26,568 nt of DNA, taken from Salinisphaera sp035690525. GTDB taxonomy: Bacteria > Pseudomonadota > Gammaproteobacteria > Nevskiales > Salinisphaeraceae. The DNA lies in assembly GCF_035690525.1 (NCBI RefSeq), contig NZ_DASSKM010000056.1, positions 1 through 26,568 of the forward strand, given 5' to 3'. This document shows positions 7,208-14,891 of this stretch, piece by piece (the stretch's first letter is position 1; every line of letters begins with the position of its first letter). The position numbers and the translations under genes are program-made. The notes beneath the pieces were generated by a model. It made no database searches and was not told the origin of the DNA. It saw only the letters and a program-made list of their open reading frames with translations.

Positions 7208-9298
7208 ATGATCCGACGACCGGCTTTCACGTCCGTGGCGATCGCGCTCGGGCTGGCGCTGACCCAGACCGGCGCCTTCGCCGCCGACTCGAACGCCGAT
7301 GCCGCGAACATGCGCCTGTCCGTCGCGAAGCGAATCTTCGATACCGACAATCTGAACCAAAGCGTCGGTGCCTGCCAGAATCTCGATGCCTTCGTGAACG
7401 CCAAGTGGGAGGCCGCGAATCCGATTCCGGACGATCACACGCGCTGGGGCTCGTTCACCATACTGGCCGAGAAGAGCCTCGAAGATCAGCACAAGATCGC
7501 GGAAAAAGCCGCCGCCAATGCAGACCAGGCGGACCAGGGATCGATCCGGGCCAAGATCGGCCATTTTTATCAGTCGGGCATGGATACGGCCGCCATCGAC
7601 AAAGCCGGTTATCAGCCGATCGAGCCGCGGCTGAAAAAGATCGCGGCCATTGACAGCCGAGAGGAGCTTGGCACCTATCTCACCCAGGCGTTCGCCGCCG
7701 GCCAAGGCCAGGTATTCGCACTCGATGCCGGCCCGGACTACAAGAACGCGACCCAGATCATCGCCTACGTCTATCAGGCCGGGCTCGGTCTGCCGGCACC
7801 GAAGTATTACACCGACAAGGACTACGCCGATCTGCGCGCCGCCTATGTCGACTACATGACCAAGCTGTTCAAGCTGATCGGCGAGCCCGACGACCAAGCC
7901 AAAGCCGACGCCAAAAAGGCCATGGCCTTCGAAACCGCTCTGGCCCGGCACTCGCTGTCGCGCGTGGCCATGCGTGATCCGAACAATCAGTACCACTTCG
8001 TCAGCCTGAAAGAGGCCAACAAGGCGACGCCGAATTTCGACTGGAAACGGTTCTTCGCCGCCCAGGGCGCCGACATCGAGCGGGGCTTTTCACTGTCGGA
8101 GCCGAAGTTCTTCGCCGAATTCAACAAGCTGCTCGGCAATGCCCCGCTCGACCAATGGCGCGCTTATCTGCGCTTTCATGCGATCGACGACGCCGCGCCG
8201 CTGCTGGCCCAGGACTTCCGCGACGCTCACTTCAATTTCTACGGCACCACGCTCAACGGCCAGCCCCAGCAAAAGGCGCGCTGGAAGCAGACGCTGGATG
8301 CGATCAATCAAGCCATGGGCCAGGCGCTGGGCCAGCTTTATGTCGCGCGATACTTTCCACCGCAGGCCAAGGCGCGCGCAGAGCAGATGGTCGCGAACAT
8401 CCAGGCGGCGCTGAAGAAGCGCATCCAGAACAACGACTGGATGAGCGATCAGACGAAACAAAAAGCCCTCGATAAATGGTCCAAATTCCTGCCCAAGATC
8501 GGTTATCCCGAGCACTGGCGTTCGTGGAAGGGGCTGTCGATTTCGGCGGACGATTTCTACGCCAACATGGCCGCCGCGGCCAAATTCAATCACGACTATG
8601 AAATGGCCTATGTCGGCCAGCCGCGCGATCGCCAGCGCTGGAGCATGACGCCCCAGACCGTCAACGCCTACTACAACCCGACCGACAACACCATCAACTT
8701 TCCCGCCGCGATCCTGCAACCGCCGTTCTTTTATGCCCACGGCGACGACGCGGTGAACTACGGCGGCATCGGCGCGGTGATCGGGCACGAAGCGAGCCAC
8801 GGCTACGACGATCAGGGCAGCCAGTTCGACGGCAACGGCAACCTGGTTAACTGGTGGACCGAGGCCGACCGCAAGGCTTTCGAGGCGCGCGCCCAGCAAC
8901 TGGTCGAACAGTTCAACCAGTACACGCCGATTCCCGGCAAGCCCGAACTGCACGTCAACGGCAAGCTGACGTTGGGCGAAAACATCGCCGATCTGGCGGG
9001 CCTGACGCTGGCCTACGACGCGCTGCAGAAAGCGCTGGCCGAGAACCCGAAAGAAGCGAACATGAAGATCGATGGCTTTACCGAGAATCAGCGCTTTTTC
9101 ATGGCCTGGGCCCGGGTCTGGCGCGGCCAAAGCCGGGACAAGGCGCTCGAGGTCCAGCTCAACTCGGACCCGCACTCGCCAATGACCTATCGCGCGATCG
9201 GCGCGCCGTCGAATATGCCGGCCTTCGCCCGGGCGTTCAACTGCGAGCCGGGCGACAAGATGGTCCGGCCGGAGGACAAGCGCGTCGACATTTGGTAA
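7208..9298 (+). CDS. Secreted M13-family zinc endopeptidase (neprilysin/PepO-like)
   Basis: The 696-residue protein is a full-length M13 metallopeptidase, a neprilysin/PepO relative that cleaves small peptides outside the cytoplasm. The N-terminus MIRRPAFTSVAIALGLALTQ followed by TGAFA is a signal peptide with a likely cleavage site after AFA. The mature start has CQNLDAFVNAKWEAANPIP, the usual M13 opening block. Zinc ligands are in HEASH (His527, His531), and Glu591 lies in GENIADLAG with Asp595, at the normal spacing. The family's NAYYNPTDNTINFPAAILQP block is also present. AAGAG at 7197-7201 sits 6 bases before ATG 7208, so that start is preferred over ATG 7202. Upstream it is isolated by a terminator; downstream it converges on kguD. 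Confidence 0.95.
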   Translation: MIRRPAFTSVAIALGLALTQTGAFAADSNADAANMRLSVAKRIFDTDNLNQSVGACQNLDAFVNAKWEAANPIPDDHTRWGSFTILAEKSLEDQHKIAEKAAANADQADQGSIRAKIGHFYQSGMDTAAIDKAGYQPIEPRLKKIAAIDSREELGTYLTQAFAAGQGQVFALDAGPDYKNATQIIAYVYQAGLGLPAPKYYTDKDYADLRAAYVDYMTKLFKLIGEPDDQAKADAKKAMAFETALARHSLSRVAMRDPNNQYHFVSLKEANKATPNFDWKRFFAAQGADIERGFSLSEPKFFAEFNKLLGNAPLDQWRAYLRFHAIDDAAPLLAQDFRDAHFNFYGTTLNGQPQQKARWKQTLDAINQAMGQALGQLYVARYFPPQAKARAEQMVANIQAALKKRIQNNDWMSDQTKQKALDKWSKFLPKIGYPEHWRSWKGLSISADDFYANMAAAAKFNHDYEMAYVGQPRDRQRWSMTPQTVNAYYNPTDNTINFPAAILQPPFFYAHGDDAVNYGGIGAVIGHEASHGYDDQGSQFDGNGNLVNWWTEADRKAFEARAQQLVEQFNQYTPIPGKPELHVNGKLTLGENIADLAGLTLAYDALQKALAENPKEANMKIDGFTENQRFFMAWARVWRGQSRDKALEVQLNSDPHSPMTYRAIGAPSNMPAFARAFNCEPGDKMVRPEDKRVDIW

Positions 9299-9355
9299 CC
9301 GTCGCCGATAAGCCCGCTAACAGGCCCGCCCCAAGCCGAGCGCCGACAAACTAGG

Positions 9356-9388
9356 AATAAAAAGGGCGGCGCCCCGGGCCGACGCCGC
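9356..9388 (-). terminator. Probable intrinsic terminator of the kgu genes
   Basis: Read on the minus strand, GCGGCG and CGCCGC arms (plus positions 9383-9388 and 9366-9371) flank an 11-base GC-rich loop. They are followed by CC and then a T-rich run (plus 9356-9363). It lies 16 bases after the kguD stop. The stem is short but very GC-rich. Confidence 0.5.
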
Positions 9389-9403
9389 GGGCGGGCCGGG
9401 ACG

Positions 9404-10378
9404 TCAGTCGGCCATGCTATAGCGCGCCGGCGGCTCGCGGCCGGCCAGGGCTTCGATCAGGTTGTCGACGGCCAGGGCAGCCATGGCATGCCGGGTTTCG
9501 TGCGTGGCCGAGCCGATGTGTGGCAGCGCCACCACGTTGGCCAGCCGGGCCAGCGGCGAATCGCCGGGCAGCGGCTCGGTGGTGAATACATCGAGCCCGG
9601 CGGCCCGGATCGTGTGGTTTTCCAGCGCGGCGATCAGCGCCGGTTCGTCGACCACCCCGCCGCGGGAGATATTGATGAATATCGTCTCCGGGCCCATACG
9701 CTGGAACTCGGCGGCGCCGAACAGCCCACGGGTGGCTTCAGCTAACGGCACGGTCACGCAGACGAAATCCGCCCAGTCGAGCAGGTCGTCGAGCGTCCGC
9801 CATTCGGCCCCCAGCTCGTCCTCGACCGCCGCATGGCGCGACCGGTTGTGATAAGCCACATCCATATTGAACCCGAAGCGGGCCCGGCGGCCGATCGCGG
9901 CGCCGATCCGCCCCATGCCGACGATGCCGAGCCGTTTGCCGTGGACATCGACGCCGAAATCGGCTTCGCCGACGCTGGCGGTCCACTCGCCGTTACGGAC
10001 CCGCATCGCCAGTTCCACAGCCCGGCGCGCGGCGGCCAGCATCAGCAGGAACGCCGTATCCGCCGTGGTTTCGGTCAGCACGTCCGGCGTATGGCAGAGC
10101 ATAATTCCGCGCTCGACCAAATAATCCCGGTCGTATTTATCCACACCCACCGATACGCTGGAAATCGCCTCCAGGTTCCGGGCATGGGCGAGTTCGGCGC
10201 GCCCCAGCGGGACGCTCGCACCGAGCACGCCGTGCGCGTCTTCCAGGGCCGCCCGGAATGCCGGATCGCGGGGCAGATTGGGCGTGTCGCTGAAATCGAG
10301 GACATGGAAGTGCTCATCCAGCCGTGCCCGCAGGGTCGGCGCGAGGCGGTTGTAGAGGATAACGGTTTTACGAGTCAT
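9404..10378 (-). CDS. kguD: 2-ketogluconate reductase, D-2-hydroxyacid dehydrogenase family
   Basis: The 324-residue protein is a D-isomer-specific 2-hydroxyacid dehydrogenase close to GhrB/TkrA and Pseudomonas KguD. The NAD(P)-binding motif is GIVGMGRIGAAIGRRARFGF (151-170), followed by the catalytic set Arg239 (INISRG), Glu268 (DVFTTEP) and His287 (LPHIGSATHETR). TPDVLTETTAD near 98 is also typical. It would reduce 2-ketogluconate, or its 6-phosphate, to gluconate or 6-phosphogluconate in the cytoplasm. Its place after a KguK-like kinase and a transporter remnant matches the kguK-kguT-kguD order and favours the phosphorylated substrate. ATG 10378 has no clear Shine-Dalgarno and lies 11 bases inside the preceding remnant frame, suggesting translational coupling. 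The frame also extends upstream to 10408. Confidence 0.88.
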   Translation of the reverse strand: MTRKTVILYNRLAPTLRARLDEHFHVLDFSDTPNLPRDPAFRAALEDAHGVLGASVPLGRAELAHARNLEAISSVSVGVDKYDRDYLVERGIMLCHTPDVLTETTADTAFLLMLAAARRAVELAMRVRNGEWTASVGEADFGVDVHGKRLGIVGMGRIGAAIGRRARFGFNMDVAYHNRSRHAAVEDELGAEWRTLDDLLDWADFVCVTVPLAEATRGLFGAAEFQRMGPETIFINISRGGVVDEPALIAALENHTIRAAGLDVFTTEPLPGDSPLARLANVVALPHIGSATHETRHAMAALAVDNLIEALAGREPPARYSMAD

Positions 10379-10691
10379 GAGCGGTCGAAGCGTGGCGGTT
10401 TGACACATCGTAACCCTCGGCGCGCGGCGATACGGCCGCCTGCCGCCCGGGCGCCTTCTCGGTGGCCGGGCGTACGAACAGCGTCAGGACGGCCGCCGCC
10501 AACAGCGAACCGCCCATGGCGATATAGGAAGCCGCCGGATTGCCGGTCAGTCCGTTGAGATAGCCCACGCCGTAGGCGCCGAGAAACCCGCCCAGCGCCC
10601 CGAACGAATTGACCAGCGCGATCGCGCCGCCGGCGACGTTGCGCGGCAGCAACTCCGGAATGATGGCGAAAAACGGAAGCGGCGTTGTCAC
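10368..10691 (-). pseudogene. Truncated MFS 2-ketogluconate transporter (kguT remnant)
   Basis: GTG at 10689-10691 opens a 107-residue frame made almost wholly of the C-terminal end of an MFS anion/sugar-acid transporter: FFAIIPELLPRNVAGGAIAL, then a helix with NSFGALGGFLGAYGVGYLNG, then one further helix. MFS transporters of this group have about 430 residues, so roughly the first three quarters are missing. A perfect AGGAGG lies 6 bases before the GTG, in the place expected for the original gene start after kguK. The simplest reading is a large in-frame internal deletion that joined the first few codons to the C-terminal part. It cannot transport anything alone, but its frame leads into kguD with an 11-base overlap. 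Confidence 0.75.
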
Positions 10692-10697
10692 GGGCTA

Positions 10698-10703
10698 CCT
10701 CCT
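10698..10703 (-). promoter_or_regulatory. AGGAGG ribosome binding site before the kguT remnant
   Basis: On the minus strand AGGAGG ends 6 bases before the GTG of the truncated transporter and begins 10 bases after the kguK stop. It is the strongest Shine-Dalgarno in the locus and fixes the start of the remnant. Confidence 0.8.
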
Positions 10704-10712
10704 CGGATCGAA

Positions 10713-11657
10713 TTACGGGTCGAGTTCGTGCAGGTGCGGCAGGCCTTCCATATCGCCGGCGACCTGCACCGCGGCGGCCCCCACGGCGTTCGCGCGCTGC
10801 AGACTCGCCGCCGGGGCCAGTCCCGCCAGCCGGGCGCTGATGAAACCGGCGGCGAACCCGTCGCCGGCGCCGACCGTGTCGACCACGCGGGCCACGGCCA
10901 CGCCCGGGGCATGGCATTCACCGTCGGCCGACTTCCAGAACGCGCCGTTGGGGCCAAGCTTGATCACGACCTCCGCCGCGCCGCGTTCGAGATAAAAATC
11001 GGCGATCGCTGCCGGTGTGTCGGCGCCCGTCAGGCGCCGGCCTTCGTCGAGCCCGGGCAGCACCCAGTCGGCCTGCGCGGCGAGCGCGTTGACCTCGCGC
11101 CGCATGGTCGCCTCGTCGCGCCATAGCGCCGGCCGCAGGTTGGGGTCGAACGAGATCGTGCCGCCGGCGGCCCGCATCGCGGCCACGGCATGCCGCGACA
11201 ACACCCGCGCCGACTCGCCGAGGGCCGGCGGGATGCCGGTGCAGTGCAGATGACGCGCCCGGGCGAAGCGCGCGGACGGGATATCGGCCGGCGACAGCGC
11301 ACTCGCGGCCGAACCGCGGCGGAAATATTCGACTTCCGGATCGCCGCCGTCGTCGCGCCGGGCCTTGAGCTGAAACCCGGTCGGCCGTGTCTCGTCGACG
11401 ATGACATGGCGACAGTCTACGCCCTCGGCGGCCAGCGCCGCGACGATGAAACGGCCGAAACTGTCGTCGCCCACCCGGCTGGTCCAGTCCACCGACAAGC
11501 CGAGCCGCGACAGGCCGATGGCGACATTGCTGTCGGCCCCGGCCAGCCGGCGCGTATACGCCGACACTGCGTCCAGTTCGCCCGGCGTATCGGCCGCGAA
11601 CAGCGCCATGCTTTCGCCGAAGGCGATAACGTCGAAATCGCGCGCGGGTGTCGGCAT
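10713..11657 (-). CDS. kguK: PfkB-family 2-ketogluconate kinase
   Basis: The 314-residue protein is a PfkB/ribokinase-fold sugar kinase. Near the start are VIAFGESMALF and the substrate-side block GADSNVAIGLSRLG (40-53). The C-terminal signature DTVGAGDGFAAGF includes GAGD (263-266), with catalytic base Asp266. FDPNLRPALW at 170-179 and the ending VQVAGDMEGLP resemble Pseudomonas KguK and 2-keto-3-deoxygluconate kinase KdgK. KguK phosphorylates 2-ketogluconate to 2-keto-6-phosphogluconate; the neighbours kguT (remnant) and kguD favour this over KdgK. Start ATG 11655-11657 has a weak AGG upstream; ATG 11678 is an alternative. A LacI-type palindrome lies 41 bases upstream. Expression probably depends on gluconate or ketogluconate. 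Confidence 0.85.
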   Translation of the reverse strand: MPTPARDFDVIAFGESMALFAADTPGELDAVSAYTRRLAGADSNVAIGLSRLGLSVDWTSRVGDDSFGRFIVAALAAEGVDCRHVIVDETRPTGFQLKARRDDGGDPEVEYFRRGSAASALSPADIPSARFARARHLHCTGIPPALGESARVLSRHAVAAMRAAGGTISFDPNLRPALWRDEATMRREVNALAAQADWVLPGLDEGRRLTGADTPAAIADFYLERGAAEVVIKLGPNGAFWKSADGECHAPGVAVARVVDTVGAGDGFAAGFISARLAGLAPAASLQRANAVGAAAVQVAGDMEGLPHLHELDP

Positions 11658-11697
11658 GTTCGCCTGTCTGCTGTCCATCGATAGATCGGCTAAAAGA

Positions 11698-11713
11698 ATG
11701 GGAACGGTCCCAT
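11698..11713. promoter_or_regulatory. LacI-type operator upstream of kguK
   Basis: ATGGGAACGGTCCCAT is a 16-base palindrome with a central CG step and only one mismatched pair, the form bound by LacI-family repressors. It lies 41 bases before the kguK start. A candidate -35 box (CTGACA on the minus strand, 11721-11726) is just upstream, so a bound protein would block the promoter. A near copy sits before gntP. Confidence 0.65.
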
Positions 11714-11742
11714 GCGATTTTGTCAGTGTGTAGGGCTTGGCT

Positions 11743-11756
11743 GTATATCGATATAC
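11743..11756. promoter_or_regulatory. Perfect 14-base palindrome GTATATCGATATAC
   Basis: This exact palindrome lies in the 319-base gap between the divergent kguK and DedA genes, 30 bases from the LacI-type operator. Its sequence differs from that operator, so it may be the site of a second regulator. Nothing else gene-like was seen in 11658-11976. Confidence 0.4.
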
Positions 11757-11976
11757 GACGATCGGCGAAGTCACCGCGCCAACCGGGTGGTCGGCCGGCC
11801 GTGACGGGCTCGCCCCAGAAGTCGATGTCGCCATCGACGCCGATGAACGCGACCGGCGACAACGACGGCGCGTATCATGGCGCGACCGGGCCGTCGAATA
11901 CACGCCGATCGCCCCACAACCGCGCCGCGTACGCCCGTACTGGTCGCGATGCCCGTGTCCGCCTATTACGTTAGTT

Positions 11977-12615
11977 ATGCCCGATATAAGTCAGATCATC
12001 TCGGACTACGGCCCGTGGGCCATCTTCACCCTCGTTCTGATCGAGGACTTCGGCATTCCCGTGCCCGGCGAAACCGCGCTGATCTCCGCCGCGCTGCTCG
12101 CCTCGCAGGGCAAGATGCCGATCACATTGCTGCTACCGGCGGCGTGGCTGGGCGCGGTGATCGGCGACAACATCGGCTATGCCATCGGCCGCTTCGGCGG
12201 ACGGCGCGTGGTGGTTCGCTACGGCGCCAAGGTGGGCATCACCGATCGCCGGCTGGCGCGGATCGAGCGGTTCTTCGCCCGCCGTGGCGGCGCGATCGTG
12301 ATCGTCGCCCGGTTTTTCGTGGGCCTGCGCCAGCTCAACGGCATCGTGGCCGGCATCGGTTGTATGGCCGCACCGCGCTTTATCCTGTACAACGCGATCG
12401 GCGCCGCGCTCTGGGTCGGCGTCTGGGGCTTCGGCGTGTACTGGTTCGGCCAACATTTCGAGCAGGCGCTGGAAAAATTCGGCCCGATCGTCATGTACGT
12501 CGGCGGCGGCGTGGCGGCCGTACTGGCGATAGGCTATGTCGTCTGGCGTTTTGTCTGGCGCCGCCGCCGTTCGGGCTCTCGGGACCGGAGATCAACATCT
12601 AAGACCAAAAACTAA
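11977..12615 (+). CDS. DedA family membrane protein
   Basis: The 212-residue integral membrane protein matches the DedA/SNARE-associated family in length and motifs. EDFGIPVPGE lies near residues 24-33, and GDNIGYAIGRFGGRRVV around 64-80. A central re-entrant-type block, ARFFVGLRQLNGIVAG, has the conserved arginine of FxRF/RxxR type, followed by three further hydrophobic segments. DedA proteins are linked to membrane-potential maintenance and to undecaprenyl phosphate or other lipid flipping. ATG 11977 is chosen because the conserved region begins there and the 80 upstream codons are not protein-like. The Shine-Dalgarno is poor. It lies between the two arms of the ketogluconate locus and ends 5 bases before the gntP operator; a role in sugar-acid use is not implied. 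Confidence 0.88.
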   Translation: MPDISQIISDYGPWAIFTLVLIEDFGIPVPGETALISAALLASQGKMPITLLLPAAWLGAVIGDNIGYAIGRFGGRRVVVRYGAKVGITDRRLARIERFFARRGGAIVIVARFFVGLRQLNGIVAGIGCMAAPRFILYNAIGAALWVGVWGFGVYWFGQHFEQALEKFGPIVMYVGGGVAAVLAIGYVVWRFVWRRRRSGSRDRRSTSKTKN

Positions 12616-12620
12616 GATTC

Positions 12621-12636
12621 ATGGGACCGGTTCCAC
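12621..12636. promoter_or_regulatory. LacI-type operator upstream of gntP
   Basis: ATGGGACCGGTTCCAC shares the left arm and central CG of the palindrome before kguK (shared form ATGGGAMC-GGTYCCAY). It ends 55 bases before the gntP ATG. TAAGAT at 12613-12618 is a possible -10 box adjoining it. Together the two sites suggest one repressor for both gene sets. Confidence 0.6.
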
Positions 12637-12691
12637 TGTAGGGTGTGCCGCCTTTGCCGCTCAGGCTTGAACCGCACAGAGGAGAGGCCGC

Positions 12692-14071
12692 ATGGAGCAC
12701 TGGCACCAGACGCTATCGACCGGGCCGCTGTTGGGTATCGCCGCCGGCGCGATCGCGCTGCTTCTCGTCCTGATCATCCACTTCAAGGTACATGCCTTTC
12801 TGGCGCTGACCGTGGTGAGCCTAGCGACCGGTTTCGCCACGCTGATTCCGCCCAAGCAGATCCTGCCGACGATGCTGGCCGGTTTCGGCGAAACCCTGGC
12901 CGCGGTGGCCTTGCTGGTGGGCTTCGGCGCCATGCTCGGGCGGTTGGTCGAGCATTCCGGCGGGGCCAAGGCGCTGGCCGATCGAATGGTCGAGGTCTTC
13001 GGCGAGAAGCGGGCACCGTTCGCGCTCGGCCTGGCCTCGCTGTGCATGGGCTTTCCGATCTTCTTCGATGCCGGCCTGGTGGTGATGCTGCCAATCATCT
13101 TCGCGGTCGCCCGTCGGCTGGGCGGCCCGCTGCTGCTCTACGGCATTCCGGCGGCCGGCGCGTTTTCGGTCATGCACGTGTTCGTGCCGCCGCATCCGGG
13201 CCCGGTGACCGCGATCGCGGCGTTCGGCGCCAACCCCGGCCTGGTACTGCTCACCGGCATCATCGTGGCGTTTCCGATGTGGTACGTCTCGGGTTATCTC
13301 TGGGGCAAGATCACCGCACGCTATCATCCATTTCCGGTCGCCGCGCATCTGTTCGGCACCACCGACCACGACACGATCGAGAACCCGCCACGGGTGGCCA
13401 CGGTGATCGGGCTGTTGCTGATCCCGCTGGTGCTGATCTTCGCCAATACGGGGCTGCATTTCGCCGCCACGCTCGGCTGGGTCGACGGCGAGGCCACCTG
13501 GTTCCACGTCGCAAGACTGTTCGGCCAAACGCCGGTGGCGTTGCTGATCACGGTGCTGGTGGCCGCCTATGTGCTGGGCTGGCGCCGCGGCGAACACGGC
13601 AGTGCGCTGGAAAAGATCCTGGATTCGGCCCTGCCGGCGATCTGCTCGGTGGTATTGATTACCGGCGCCGGCGGCATGTTCGGCGGCGTGCTGGAGACCT
13701 CGGGCATCGGCGACGCACTGGCGGATTCGCTCAACAATCTCGGCCTGCCGATCATCGTCGCGACCTATGTGGTCGCGGTGATGATCCGGCTGGCCCAGGG
13801 CTCGGCAACCGTGGCGCTGGTCACCGCCGCCGGCCTGATGGCGCCGGCGGTGGTCCAGGGCGACTATTCGGCGATGCAGGTGGTCGCAGTCGTCATAGCC
13901 ACGGCCGCGGGTTCGGTGTTCGCCAGCCACGTCAACGACTCCGGGTTCTGGCTGGTCGGGCGCTTGATGGACATGGACGTGGCCACAACACTCAAGACCT
14001 GGACCGTGCAACAGGCGCTCGAATCGATCGTCGGCTTCGTTATCGCCTACGTCATTTTCGCGATTTTCTGA
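12692..14071 (+). CDS. gntP: GntP family gluconate:H+ symporter
   Basis: The 459-residue polytopic inner-membrane protein has the length and block structure of the GntP/GntT/IdnT permeases, which import gluconate or idonate and related sugar acids with protons. Typical segments are GFGETLAAVALLVGFGAMLG, MGFPIFFDAGLVVMLPIIF and VMHVFVPPHPGPVTAIAAFG. Near the C-terminus are RLAQGSATVALVTAAG and FASHVNDSGFWLVGR. GAGGAG about 10 bases before ATG 12692 is a good Shine-Dalgarno. idnO follows 11 bases after the stop, so the two form an operon. The exact substrate (gluconate, 5-ketogluconate or idonate) cannot be fixed; idnO next door makes gluconate or 5-ketogluconate likely. The symbol indicates the family. 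Confidence 0.88.
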   Translation: MEHWHQTLSTGPLLGIAAGAIALLLVLIIHFKVHAFLALTVVSLATGFATLIPPKQILPTMLAGFGETLAAVALLVGFGAMLGRLVEHSGGAKALADRMVEVFGEKRAPFALGLASLCMGFPIFFDAGLVVMLPIIFAVARRLGGPLLLYGIPAAGAFSVMHVFVPPHPGPVTAIAAFGANPGLVLLTGIIVAFPMWYVSGYLWGKITARYHPFPVAAHLFGTTDHDTIENPPRVATVIGLLLIPLVLIFANTGLHFAATLGWVDGEATWFHVARLFGQTPVALLITVLVAAYVLGWRRGEHGSALEKILDSALPAICSVVLITGAGGMFGGVLETSGIGDALADSLNNLGLPIIVATYVVAVMIRLAQGSATVALVTAAGLMAPAVVQGDYSAMQVVAVVIATAAGSVFASHVNDSGFWLVGRLMDMDVATTLKTWTVQQALESIVGFVIAYVIFAIF

Positions 14072-14082
14072 GGAGCCGATTC

Positions 14083-14853
14083 ATGCGCGACGCGCTATTC
14101 GATGTCGGCGGCAAACTGGCCTTGGTCACCGGCTCCTCGCGCGGGCTGGGGGCCGAACTGGCCCGCGGTCTGGCCGAGCGCGGCGCTCGGATCATCCTGC
14201 ACGGCCGCGACCCGGACAAGCTGGCCGCGGCGGCCGAAGCCCTGGCCGATGAAACCGGTGCCGATGTGGCCCGTATCGCCTTCGACGTGACCGATAACGC
14301 GGCGGTGCAATCCGCGATCTCCGAAGTCATCGCCGCCCACGGTCTGCCCGATATCCTGGTCAACAACGCCGGCCTGCAAAAGCGCGCGCCGTTCGCCGAA
14401 TTCGAGCCCGCCGACTGGGACGCGGTGGTGGCGACCAATCTGTCGAGCGCGTTTTATGTCGCCCACGCACTGGCCGGGGCGATGTCCGAACGCGGTTCGG
14501 GCAAAATCGTGAATCTCGGCTCGGTGCAGTCGAAGCTGGCGCGCGAGACGATCGCGCCCTATGCCGCCTCCAAGGGCGGCGTGGCCATGCTCACGCAAGG
14601 CATGGCCGCCGATTTGGCCCGCTACAATATTCAGGTCAACTGCATCTCGCCCGGTTATTTCCAAACCGACATGAACGCCGCGCTGTGGCAGAACGCGGAC
14701 TTCGATGCATGGATCAGAAAACGCACGCCGGCCGCCCGCTGGGGTCAGCTCGACGAGCTGATCGGCACGCTGGTCTATCTATGCTCGAATGCCTCGAACT
14801 TCGTTTCCGGCCAGAATATCTTCGTCGACGGCGGGATGACCTCGGTGGTCTGA
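14083..14853 (+). CDS. idnO: Gluconate 5-dehydrogenase (5-ketogluconate reductase), SDR family
   Basis: The 256-residue classical short-chain dehydrogenase/reductase closely follows E. coli IdnO. It has TGSSRGLG (17-24) for cofactor binding, NNAGLQKR (94-101), catalytic Ser147, Tyr160 and Lys164 in PYAASKGGVAMLTQGMAADL, then CISPGYFQTDM and the distinctive KRTPAARWGQLDELIG. It interconverts 5-ketogluconate and gluconate with NADP(H) in the cytoplasm. AGGAG directly after the gntP stop gives a well-placed ribosome binding site, and the 11-base gap shows an operon with the permease. Control is likely through the operator at 12621. It converges on the HAD phosphatase gene. Confidence 0.9.
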   Translation: MRDALFDVGGKLALVTGSSRGLGAELARGLAERGARIILHGRDPDKLAAAAEALADETGADVARIAFDVTDNAAVQSAISEVIAAHGLPDILVNNAGLQKRAPFAEFEPADWDAVVATNLSSAFYVAHALAGAMSERGSGKIVNLGSVQSKLARETIAPYAASKGGVAMLTQGMAADLARYNIQVNCISPGYFQTDMNAALWQNADFDAWIRKRTPAARWGQLDELIGTLVYLCSNASNFVSGQNIFVDGGMTSVV

Positions 14854-14891
14854 GCGAGGGGGTTTCCAAGCCGCCGGTACACCCACAGGCG

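Noticed and set aside
8090..9175. 361-codon minus-strand frame opposite the M13 peptidase
   Set aside because: Valine- and arginine-rich antisense shadow with no recognisable motif, lying opposite well-conserved catalytic regions.
12643..14082. Plus-strand frame running through gntP into idnO, suggesting a fusion
   Set aside because: The first 480 codons are the shifted frame of gntP; idnO has its own AGGAG and ATG at 14083.
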